Positions 26,474 to 33,480 of a stretch of 64,000 nucleotides of DNA are shown here, piece by piece. Every line of letters begins with the position of its first letter. Position 1 is the first letter of the stretch. A model generated the notes under the pieces. It made no database searches and was not told the origin of the DNA. It saw only the letters and a program-made list of their open reading frames with translations. The translations under genes and the position numbers were made by a program. The stretch comes from Paenibacillus dokdonensis (GTDB taxonomy: Bacteria; Bacillota; Bacilli; Paenibacillales; Paenibacillaceae). The DNA lies in the NCBI RefSeq assembly GCF_004916975.1, contig NZ_STGQ01000001.1, positions 3,527,674-3,591,673 of the forward strand. Direction: 5' to 3'.

Positions 26474-26818
26474 TTATCGATTAAACAGCATGAACGTATT
26501 AGATTTGCTTTCTGATTCATTGATACTCATAGTACGTATTTTCCGTTCTAACTGTTCAATTCTGTTTTGAATAGAATCAGCAAAAGCAGACACTGAAATA
26601 TCATCCTCTTTATATGACTTCATAAGCAAAGGATTATTTGCAACACTATTCAAAATAGATAATGCTGCTGCGTAAATTTTACGCTTATCACCTGTTAAAG
26701 AAGCATCGTAATCTGCTTCTGGATTAGTAACACCTTCTTCTGCAAGATAGATGGATAGTTCATCAGGTGTTAAGGTGATTCCCTTTGTTTCAAGTTGCAG
26801 ACGTTCTATATATTTCAT
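26474..26818 (-). CDS. Probable head-tail adaptor-like protein, 114 residues
   Basis: The start at 26818 follows AAAGGAG by 7 nt. The protein is mainly helical: LTPDELSIYLAEEGV, then YAAALSILNSVANNPLLM, then a C-terminal coiled coil (SIQNRIEQLERKIRTM). This layout is typical of the small helical connectors (gp6/gp15-like) that bind below the portal. It lies between cargo genes and the Ig-domain protein, 78 bp upstream of the latter. Assignment rests on length, fold-like pattern and position only. Confidence 0.45.
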   Translation of the reverse strand: MKYIERLQLETKGITLTPDELSIYLAEEGVTNPEADYDASLTGDKRKIYAAALSILNSVANNPLLMKSYKEDDISVSAFADSIQNRIEQLERKIRTMSINESESKSNTFMLFNR

Positions 26819-26850
26819 TTTGATTGCTCCTTTATGTGAGATTATAGGCA

Positions 26851-26877
26851 AAAGAAAAACCTACCCGAAGGTAGGCT
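26851..26877 (-). terminator. Terminator of the 201-residue membrane-anchored protein
   Basis: GCCTAC-CTTCGG-GTAGG on the minus strand, followed by TTTTTCTTTT. Confidence 0.75.
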
Positions 26878-26883
26878 AAAACA

Positions 26884-27489
26884 TTAGTTTTGAATTGTAG
26901 TCAATATTCCATTTTCAAAGTATAAGTACCTATAGCCGCTATAAACCCATTGTTCTGATACATAGTTTGCTGTTGTAGTTTTATTTATGTCCTTGGGTTT
27001 TCCCCATGTTGAAGCAAGTACTTCTTCTTTTGTCATTCCTATACTAACATTTGAAGGTATGTCCTGTACCGCTTTCGCTTCCTCGGCTTTAGGTGTTAAG
27101 TAGGCAATCTTAGAGTCAATCTCCTCTTGAGTTACGATACCATCGATAGGTTTAACTTCTTTAAGGTATTTCAGAGAAGGAATATAAGCCTCATCCTGCT
27201 CTAAAGAATTAGCCATTGAAAAAAGCATTAAGTTATACTCATTTTGTTCATCTTGAGATAATCTATCTATTTTCAAATTATCATAATTCCCGTACTTTTC
27301 TTTTAAGTCCGCATCAATCAAAAACCAACTATCTGTGTATTTCCCCTCTTTAATCAATTTTATTGACTGATCATTAACACTTAAAGAAATCTCAGAGAAG
27401 ACCTCTTGGTCTTCTTTTGGTAAGTTCCAGTATACGACTAATCCTATAACAATAATTAATATGATACTTATCATAATATTTTTTTTCAT
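26884..27489 (-). CDS. Membrane-anchored protein with BamE/SmpA-like C-terminal repeat
   Basis: A 201-residue protein. An N-terminal membrane helix (IMISIILIIVIGLVVYW, no cleavage site obvious) is followed by a charged helical region. A C-terminal segment SIGMTKEEVLASTWGKP...YLYFENGILTTI has the pattern of the small BamE/OmlA-type fold widespread in Firmicutes exported proteins. It has no phage-structural features and its own terminator, so it looks like island cargo. It is divergent from a lipoprotein gene 148 bp away. Confidence 0.65.
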   Translation of the reverse strand: MKKNIMISIILIIVIGLVVYWNLPKEDQEVFSEISLSVNDQSIKLIKEGKYTDSWFLIDADLKEKYGNYDNLKIDRLSQDEQNEYNLMLFSMANSLEQDEAYIPSLKYLKEVKPIDGIVTQEEIDSKIAYLTPKAEEAKAVQDIPSNVSIGMTKEEVLASTWGKPKDINKTTTANYVSEQWVYSGYRYLYFENGILTTIQN

Positions 27490-27637
27490 GCTATCAACTA
27501 ATCCCCCTAATATGATTTTCTAAATTCTACCATCTGACACTAAATAGGTCTATGGTATTAGGTAGATATTAGGATAGTGGTCTTGGTAGTATTTTACTAA
27601 TTATGATAAAATATCGATATTAAACAAGGAAGAAAGG

Positions 27638-28147
27638 ATGAATGCCTTGAAACTAAATTCAATTAAAATTCTATTGTGTTTGATCATTCTATTAGTAGTT
27701 ATATCAGGTTGTAGCAAGGAAGAAACAAAGGAAATATCAGCCCCCTCCACTCTCCAATTAAAATCTGAATACATTACAATTATCAACGATGATATTATTG
27801 CGGATATGATTGGAGAAATGTATGTAAGCATGATTGATTCATTCAATAATCGAAATAAGGAAACTGGAGAGATGGAGTTGAATAAACCAATTCCTCAATA
27901 CAGTGACTTTATTACATATGATATAAAAAAAGCACAGAAGAATAATGATACTAAAAAGGCTGATTTATTGCTTAATCTATCCACTCCTTATTTGACCATC
28001 TTAGAATCATTAAAATTTAGCACTCCTGTTCTATCCAAAGATGATCATGGAAACTATGCTATTGATTCAAGTACTGGAATTAGTGAAGAGAATCTGCAGT
28101 CCATTAAACAAGAGTTAACATCAAAAGTAGAACAGTATTTTCAATAA
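27638..28147 (+). CDS. Lipoprotein, island cargo
   Basis: A 169-residue lipoprotein: KILLCLIILLVVISGC forms the signal with lipobox ISGC, followed by a charged linker and a helical domain. A site (AAGGAAGAAAGG) precedes the ATG. It is one of only a few rightward genes in the island and lies between the portal and the connector genes. No family recognised. It and the divergent membrane protein may form an envelope module useful to the host (superinfection control is one possibility), but nothing in the sequence proves this. Confidence 0.7.
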   Translation: MNALKLNSIKILLCLIILLVVISGCSKEETKEISAPSTLQLKSEYITIINDDIIADMIGEMYVSMIDSFNNRNKETGEMELNKPIPQYSDFITYDIKKAQKNNDTKKADLLLNLSTPYLTILESLKFSTPVLSKDDHGNYAIDSSTGISEENLQSIKQELTSKVEQYFQ

Positions 28148-28850
28148 TTGAATACAGGTCACCAAAATTTTAGTCATACATACAAGCATGAACAGGCATA
28201 AATAATAGAATCAGAACATAAAATTAGGAGCAAAGCGTTCCTAATTTACATAGGCATAGTCTACCCATAAGGAAATAAGGGAGGATGAAATTTCATCCCC
28301 CTTTATTTGTGTTGAGGCTGATCATTCAGGATAATCAAGTATCATGTAACACGTTGAAGTATCGATAATAAGGATGGAATATCATACAAGATCAAGTACC
28401 ATCCTATTTTTTTATTTTTTTGTTCATGTGTAATTATATAGGCTAGCGGAAAATTTTCCAGTTTTGGGGTATCGAATCCATTCCATATAGCATGAAATTA
28501 TACAATTATACACTGAATATACAACGATTCTGCATAAATTCCCCATATCCTAGCCAATTGGATAATATTAGTCGAAAAACAGACCATTATCTACTCAAGA
28601 TAGTGGTCTAGTTAATACACAATATATCTTATATACCATCTATAAGGGTACCAGATAAACCACTATAATATTTACAAAAAAAGTAAAAAAATAAGGAAAA
28701 TTAAGCGGTTATTTTTGCTTTATATATTATGTCGTCCCAACTGTAACCCATATAGTAACAGGTGCGTGTTTGTCGTTGTTATACCATATTAAATTTGTCC
28801 ATGTTTATCTATGGTTTCATAATACCATCAATCATCAATATCACTTACTT
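28148..28850. other. Gene-free 703-bp segment with several inverted repeats
   Basis: No ORF with a ribosome site was found. Four stem-loops stand out. They are 28221-28247 (AAATTAGGA / TCCTAATTT), 28273-28308 (AAATAAGGG.GGATGAAA and its complement, able to terminate both converging units), 28581-28609 (AGACCATTATCT / AGATAGTGGTCT, one mismatch) and 28839-28863 over the portal stop codon. The rest is A+T-rich. It separates the portal from cargo and could hold a packaging or replication site. Confidence 0.6.
28273..28308. terminator. Probable bidirectional terminator between lipoprotein and portal units
   Basis: A long A+T-flanked inverted repeat (AAATAAGGG-GGATGAAA paired with TTTCATCC-CCTTTATTT) between convergent transcripts. 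Confidence 0.7.
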
Positions 28851-30173
28851 TTAGTTAGTGATATCGCTATTTTGTTTGCTGCTTTCTGAACTTTTAGTTT
28901 CTTCACTACTCAATCTTACCATTTCACTATTCACATCTGTTGTATACGGACTATGACCAAGAATGCTTTCAATGCTGATTGCACCCATTTCCTTCAACTT
29001 AGTCAAATTATCAATAACATCTTTCTCAGATTGTGGCATAGCATACTGGAACACTACATCAAGCGTTTCCCATTCCTCATCAGTAAACTTTGTCCCCTGC
29101 ATCTCTAGCAATCGTCTAATCTTCTCATGTCTTTGCTTCATACCATCTTTAATATACTTCTCACCAATCATGGCTTTAAGATTACTCAATGAGAACAGTA
29201 ATTTAATACTGACCTCACTTAGATTACTTATATCAACTTTACCAATGACAACTCCTGGAACAGAACTAATGTCAAGCAAACTGGTCATCAAGTGTTTGTA
29301 CAATGTTTCAAACGCTGCATGATCAAACTTATTTTGAGCGAACATAAAGTCAGCATCTGAATCAAGAACAAGCCCACCACCTAATACCTCAGTAGGCAAG
29401 CCATCTCCTTTAAGTTGTTGTCCCTTTACAATTGGAATGCCGGTAATGTATTTATAGAAAGCATCCGTACTCTTACTAATCAAATCCTCCATACTGTCAA
29501 GGATACTCATGTAATCTTCTAAATCACTTCTACCAAACACATCATTAACAGGATTATCATTCCGATAGATGACGGGCAATCCTGTTAGATTATCGTATGA
29601 TCCCTTTAAACGTAATTCTCCACCAGCATTTGTATACTTCTCTACTCGTTCAGGATAATACACGTTATAGAATGTTACGTTATTAATAGTGTAACTCTCA
29701 ACAAATGCAATATAATCATTCTCTGCATCAATCACTGGGAAACTATCCGCTGCATCAATTAGTTTACTCGTAATCTTGCCATCCTTCACAAAAACGTACT
29801 CATAGGCGTTACCATAACGATTCACATTATGTACTAAGTCAAAATCAATCTTATCATAGCCGTTTTTATATACTGCTTTAACTGCTTCAACTACCTTTTC
29901 ATTGCCTGTTAAAGTAACCTTATTACCAATAAGATAGGCTGTACCAAACTCTAATAACCGTTTAGCATACTGTAGTACAATACGTCTAGGAACAAACTCC
30001 TTGCCATTAAACATCTCATTAGGACGCGTATTAATTACATGTGAACCTGCAAGATACTCCTTAACATCCAGAACATTCATTACCCGCATTTGATTATGTA
30101 CTTCATTTACATATTCAGCAAACCATTCATTACTATATCCAAACTCATCAACGAATTGATTGATTGTACCCAT
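28851..30173 (-). CDS. Phage portal protein (SPP1 gp6-like)
   Basis: A 440-residue protein expected to form the dodecameric DNA entry ring of the capsid. The pattern ILQYAKRLLEFGTAYLIGN, NVNRYGNAYEYVFVKDG, DLEDYMSILDSMEDLISKS and a late helix before an acidic tail follows the Gp6/DUF1073-type portals. The start at 30173 is set by AAGGGG 8 nt upstream. It is directly downstream of the large terminase (16-bp gap), the classic phage order. The C-terminus is Ser/Glu-rich (SSEETKSSESSKQ) and likely disordered. Confidence 0.85.
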   Translation of the reverse strand: MGTINQFVDEFGYSNEWFAEYVNEVHNQMRVMNVLDVKEYLAGSHVINTRPNEMFNGKEFVPRRIVLQYAKRLLEFGTAYLIGNKVTLTGNEKVVEAVKAVYKNGYDKIDFDLVHNVNRYGNAYEYVFVKDGKITSKLIDAADSFPVIDAENDYIAFVESYTINNVTFYNVYYPERVEKYTNAGGELRLKGSYDNLTGLPVIYRNDNPVNDVFGRSDLEDYMSILDSMEDLISKSTDAFYKYITGIPIVKGQQLKGDGLPTEVLGGGLVLDSDADFMFAQNKFDHAAFETLYKHLMTSLLDISSVPGVVIGKVDISNLSEVSIKLLFSLSNLKAMIGEKYIKDGMKQRHEKIRRLLEMQGTKFTDEEWETLDVVFQYAMPQSEKDVIDNLTKLKEMGAISIESILGHSPYTTDVNSEMVRLSSEETKSSESSKQNSDITN

Positions 30174-30189
30174 TTTACACACCCCTTAT

Positions 30190-31773
30190 TTATACATACC
30201 ATTTGTTGTTTTTCATTGCTTGAACTGCTAACGAATGAGCAATAACCATGTCATCATGATTGTTAGCCCCTCTTTTGTTTCCCATTTTTCCGTTTATCTC
30301 AATAAAAAGAATCATCTGCTGAAGGGTATCCTTATCGTTTACAAGGATTAATCCCTTTTCAAATGATTCTTTAAAGTCGCTTATCATGATTGCTTTTGTT
30401 TTATCCGTTGTGAGCCATCCTAGAGCAAACTTCTTATTACCCTTCTGGTCAAACGTCTTATGTTTATATAGATTCATGTATTGATGGTCGTTCCTTAAAC
30501 GTTCAATTACTGGCAATCCATAACTGTTTTTTTCACAGGCCAGAAACGCATAATTATAATACCTGCCGATTGCATTCAATATTTCCGCAAACTCATAAAC
30601 ACTTACTTTGTTATGAGCAAATGCCAGCACCTGGACGCCATCAGCATCCATTAATGTTAAAGTCGATGAGTCACCGCCTGAACCACTTGCAACGTCACTT
30701 CCTCCGTAGTATCGAATACCACGTTTAGGTAAATGGTAGACATTCAAACCTTTACCTATATATTTGAGTAGCGTCTCTGGTAATTCAGTCTTCAACTCAT
30801 CTTTACTCATTGGTTCAGGAACATTCTCTAATCGTTCCAGAATCTTCGATTGGTCAAATACATTCTGTCCACTGGTCTTAAATGCTTCTTCTGGATATGA
30901 AGGAAACTCAGTCTGAAAATCGGTCAAAGACATTGAGGATAGTTTCCATTGTCTCCACATCAACATACGAAGATTAGCACCCATTTCATGGATTCGTTTC
31001 TCTTCCTCAGTCAAATCTTTTGTTAATAAACGCTGTCCTCTATTCTGTGCCTTGAACCATTCCTCAGCAATATCGTGTTCAAATTTAAACTGGTCTTTGT
31101 ATGCGTTACTAGTCCAGCCATAGAAGAACGCCTTATAGTTTGTTTTACCTTTCCAAGAACGCATGAACAAATCATAGTAATAATTCCCCGTACCATTTGC
31201 CGTTGTTTCGATAACTAATTTACTTGTTGGATTCTTGGCCAATGCTTGCTCTAAACTCGTTAGTACCTTTGATTGATCCCCTTGATAAAAAGCAAACTCC
31301 GATAACAGCACAAACTGATAAGTGTTACCACGTCCAATCTGTTTACCATCACTGGCTGCTATCTGAACCCGTGAACCATTGCTCAAACACAGTTCACCTC
31401 TATTATCTCTATCCGTTTTAGGGAATGGATACTTTGTTCTCGGCAGGTTATCATTCATGAATTTCAACCGTTCAAACAATGCCGTTACTGATTCACCTGA
31501 TAATGAAACAATCATATAACTTGTGTTTGGATATTTGACCGCATTATAAAGACAATAAGCCAAACTCATTGTGCTAAATCCAATCTGACGCGACTTAGCA
31601 ATGATATTGAACTTTTGCATCTGGTCAATAAAATCAGATTGTTCTTTATTCAGCACAAACGGAACAGTATTCCCCTCATTGTCGACGATCTTCACAAAAT
31701 TCTTGGCAAATGCCTTAAAATCATCCATAACCAAATCAAATTTGCTTTTCTTCTTTGCTGTTGCTACTACCAT
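30190..31773 (-). CDS. Phage terminase large subunit
   Basis: DNA-packaging motor, 527 residues. The N-terminal ATPase has a variant Walker A (AKSRQIGFST, about residues 59-68) and Walker B VLLSEFAF. The C-terminal RNase H-like nuclease has GGSDVASGSGGD and the late acidic pair NHDDMVIA. The ribosome site AAAGGAG is 5 nt from the ATG. It is followed by the portal, and a terminator-like spacer separates it from the upstream holin. Both catalytic centres look complete, so the motor should be active. Confidence 0.93.
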   Translation of the reverse strand: MVVATAKKKSKFDLVMDDFKAFAKNFVKIVDNEGNTVPFVLNKEQSDFIDQMQKFNIIAKSRQIGFSTMSLAYCLYNAVKYPNTSYMIVSLSGESVTALFERLKFMNDNLPRTKYPFPKTDRDNRGELCLSNGSRVQIAASDGKQIGRGNTYQFVLLSEFAFYQGDQSKVLTSLEQALAKNPTSKLVIETTANGTGNYYYDLFMRSWKGKTNYKAFFYGWTSNAYKDQFKFEHDIAEEWFKAQNRGQRLLTKDLTEEEKRIHEMGANLRMLMWRQWKLSSMSLTDFQTEFPSYPEEAFKTSGQNVFDQSKILERLENVPEPMSKDELKTELPETLLKYIGKGLNVYHLPKRGIRYYGGSDVASGSGGDSSTLTLMDADGVQVLAFAHNKVSVYEFAEILNAIGRYYNYAFLACEKNSYGLPVIERLRNDHQYMNLYKHKTFDQKGNKKFALGWLTTDKTKAIMISDFKESFEKGLILVNDKDTLQQMILFIEINGKMGNKRGANNHDDMVIAHSLAVQAMKNNKWYV

Positions 31774-31792
31774 TTAATCTCCTTTCTGAACG

Positions 31793-31829
31793 CAAAAAAG
31801 ACGCTCCTGCAGGATGAAGGAGCGTCATT
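31793..31829 (-). terminator. Terminator-like hairpin between holin and large terminase
   Basis: GACGCTCCT pairs with AGGAGCGTC; on the minus strand it is followed by TTTTTTG. It lies in the leader of the terminase gene, so it may act as an attenuator rather than a simple end. Confidence 0.7.
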
Positions 31830-31863
31830 TACAAATACTTCCTTATGTATTATCATTAATTAA

Positions 31864-31915
31864 AACCGAAAGCATCGGTGACTCAAACCGCTGGAAAGCA
31901 TCCAGTGGTTTTTGT
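31864..31915. other. Two further hairpins in the holin-terminase spacer
   Basis: ACCG-AAAGCAT-CGGT is followed by AAACCGCTGGA-AAGCA-TCCAGTGGTTT. Both place the same AAGCAT in their loop, and the second ends in five T on the plus strand, where no gene precedes it. Confidence 0.5.
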
Positions 31916-31919
31916 ATGC

Positions 31920-32336
31920 CTATGTATTTGCGTCCTGCTTTTCTTTATTTTTTAAAACAAGAATAATATCTTTTACCTTGTCAGGTAGAGGGATACCCAA
32001 TTTTCCGCCATTTTCGGTTAAACTTACAAACTCAATTACACAAAAAGCGCCTGAAACTCCATCTGTTACTATTCCACTGCTTTTTAATATTGCAACCTCA
32101 ATTAGATATACGGCTCCAATCAAAAGGATTATATATAATTTCTTTATCAATCCTTTTGTTCCGATCCTGCTATTTACCTTTTTTTCATATATGCCAACCA
32201 GAATACCAGTGATAAAGTCTATAGCCATCAATCCAATTAGAACGGTGAAGACTAATCCGAACCCTCCAACCATCCAAGATACTATTCCAGTGAATGCACC
32301 AGCAATAAATTTAATGAGTATATCTATACGTTCCAA
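31920..32336 (-). CDS. Phage holin family protein (Cph1/TcdE-like)
   Basis: A 138-residue membrane protein. Helices run at about residues 7-25, 28-48 (FTVLIGLMAIDFITGIL, the family core) and 67-87, followed by a hydrophilic end. The TTG start at 32336 has AAGGAGG 7 nt upstream. In phages such proteins permeabilise the membrane for lysis. No endolysin accompanies it. It may speed release of satellite particles during helper lysis, or have another role. Confidence 0.85.
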   Translation of the reverse strand: MERIDILIKFIAGAFTGIVSWMVGGFGLVFTVLIGLMAIDFITGILVGIYEKKVNSRIGTKGLIKKLYIILLIGAVYLIEVAILKSSGIVTDGVSGAFCVIEFVSLTENGGKLGIPLPDKVKDIILVLKNKEKQDANT

Positions 32337-32410
32337 TTTGTCACCTCCTTACAAAACTAATCGAATTATTCGACGTGTAGGCTATGCTACTAAATTAATT
32401 ATAACTGTAA

Positions 32411-32442
32411 TGGATAAGCGGTGAGCAATCACCGCGAGTCCA
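32411..32442 (+). promoter_or_regulatory. Structured leader before the YgiT-type gene
   Basis: GCGGTGA-GCAA-TCACCGC is a perfect 7-bp stem with a GNRA-type tetraloop (GCAA). It is nested in an outer TGGA/TCCA stem with A/G-rich internal loops. It ends 8 bp before the ribosome site of the zinc-finger gene. Confidence 0.5.
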
Positions 32443-32463
32443 TTTAAAAAGGAGCAGGAGAAC

Positions 32464-32664
32464 ATGAGCCTTACAAAATGTGTTGAATGCGGATCAACGA
32501 ACCTATCTAATGTTTTTCACATAATCGAGCACCAGGAGAACGGTAAAACGTTAGTAATTGAAAATATTCCAGCCATTCAATGTAATTCGTGTAAAGAGAT
32601 TTTCCTTAGTCCTCGAGCGAGTAAATACATTGATAAACAAATTGCAATCTTTAGAACCTCATAG
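32464..32664 (+). CDS. YgiT-type zinc-finger protein, 66 residues
   Basis: Two CxxC pairs, CVECGS near the N-terminus and CNSCKE at about residue 38, as in MqsA/YgiT-type zinc fingers. A strong site AAAGGAG-CAGGAG precedes the ATG. It lacks the MqsA C-terminal HTH, and no toxin partner gene (MqsR or DUF4258) is beside it. It is encoded against the direction of the leftward phage block, in the gap between holin and small terminase. A structured leader precedes it. Confidence 0.7.
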   Translation: MSLTKCVECGSTNLSNVFHIIEHQENGKTLVIENIPAIQCNSCKEIFLSPRASKYIDKQIAIFRTS

Positions 32665-32795
32665 AAGCCCTCACCTTCTCGACAATGGATCAGAACTATA
32701 AAGGTGAAGTTCACTATGGACTTCACCCCTTGGTAACCGTCATCGTGACGGTCTGTTAAACGTAGCATTTCCTTCAATATGCAGGTGAGGTTCTA
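32662..32795. ncRNA. Candidate multi-branch structured RNA or DNA element
   Basis: An outer stem TAGAA(GC)CCTCACCT pairs with AGGTGAGGTTCTA (13 bp, 2-nt bulge). It encloses two perfect hairpins: GGTGAAGT / ACTTCACC (32703-32727) and ACCGTCA-TCG-TGACGGT (32736-32752). The outer stem covers the stop codons of both convergent genes. TCACCTT (32671-32677) could alternatively pair with AAGGTGA (32701-32707), giving a switch-like choice. Whether it acts as a terminator, a small RNA or a packaging signal cannot be told. Confidence 0.45.
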
Positions 32796-33182
32796 CAACT
32801 CTAAATCATCATCCTCATCTTCTTCATCATTCTTAGCAAAAAATTTCTCTGCTTCTTTGTTATGTAGATTTATTTCCTTCATCAGTTTTAGCATCATCTC
32901 AATATCCTTGGGATTAGGATTTGATTCAACTTTAATTTTCAGATGCTCATATATTTCTAACAGGTCATTAGCCTGTTTAGTAGCCAACACAATGCTAGTA
33001 ATGTGTTTAAACTCAGGAGTACGCTCCCATCTGTAATACGTCCCCATAGACTTCAAATCAACTTGCTTTAGGAACTCTGCCTCAGTCATTTCTTTCTCTC
33101 TGTCCATCCACAAGTTAAATTTATACTTAACATACAGTTGCTTTTTATAAGGCAACTTCTTCAACACATCATAAATTGTCAT
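32793..33182 (-). CDS. Probable terminase small subunit
   Basis: A 129-residue helical protein with a central HTH-like region (MTEAEFLKQVDLKSMGTYYRWERTPEF begins it), a long helix pair and a strongly acidic tail (NDEEDEDDDLEL). This is the usual make-up of phage small terminases. The start at 33182 is set by GGAGG 8 nt upstream, and that site overlaps the stop of the preceding tiny gene. It is upstream of the large terminase but separated from it by the structured RNA and the holin. Assignment is by pattern and position. Confidence 0.55.
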   Translation of the reverse strand: MTIYDVLKKLPYKKQLYVKYKFNLWMDREKEMTEAEFLKQVDLKSMGTYYRWERTPEFKHITSIVLATKQANDLLEIYEHLKIKVESNPNPKDIEMMLKLMKEINLHNKEAEKFFAKNDEEDEDDDLEL

Positions 33183-33186
33183 TTTC

Positions 33187-33327
33187 CTAACCTCCAAAAC
33201 AAATATGGTAAATTGCCTTTACCATGTCACGCAGGACTAAATACAAATTGAATGCCGTATATCCAACCAACATATAAACAACCACCATAACAAACTTACT
33301 GAACATCTTGCTAATCACATTTTTCAT
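33187..33327 (-). CDS. Tiny membrane protein, 46 residues
   Basis: ATG at 33327 follows AAAGGAG by 9 nt. One hydrophobic helix (FVMVVVYMLVGYTAFNLYLV) with a positively charged N-terminus (MKNVISKMFSK) is present. Its stop codon lies inside the ribosome site of the small terminase gene, so the two are probably translationally coupled. No family recognised; a small holin-like or anti-holin role is possible. Confidence 0.6.
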   Translation of the reverse strand: MKNVISKMFSKFVMVVVYMLVGYTAFNLYLVLRDMVKAIYHICFGG

Positions 33328-33480
33328 TTAGATTATCTCCTTTAGATTAATTTCCTCTTTACTTACTTTTTGAAAGTTGTACGTTTTTACCTACAATAGA
33401 TTATTTATTATTTTAGTATGGGTTTAGGGTGTTAAATCCCTTGCCCTATAAGGAACTAGAAGTATTAAACGGCAAATCAA

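Noticed and set aside
32577..32777. 66-codon minus-strand frame across the structured element
   Set aside because: It has no ribosome site and its composition follows the hairpins; it overlaps the well-supported zinc-finger gene on the other strand.
32662..32795. phi29-type packaging RNA
   Set aside because: The branched shape and position next to packaging genes invite the comparison. However, the large terminase here is the ordinary ATPase-nuclease type, which does not use a pRNA, and no sequence match was recognised.
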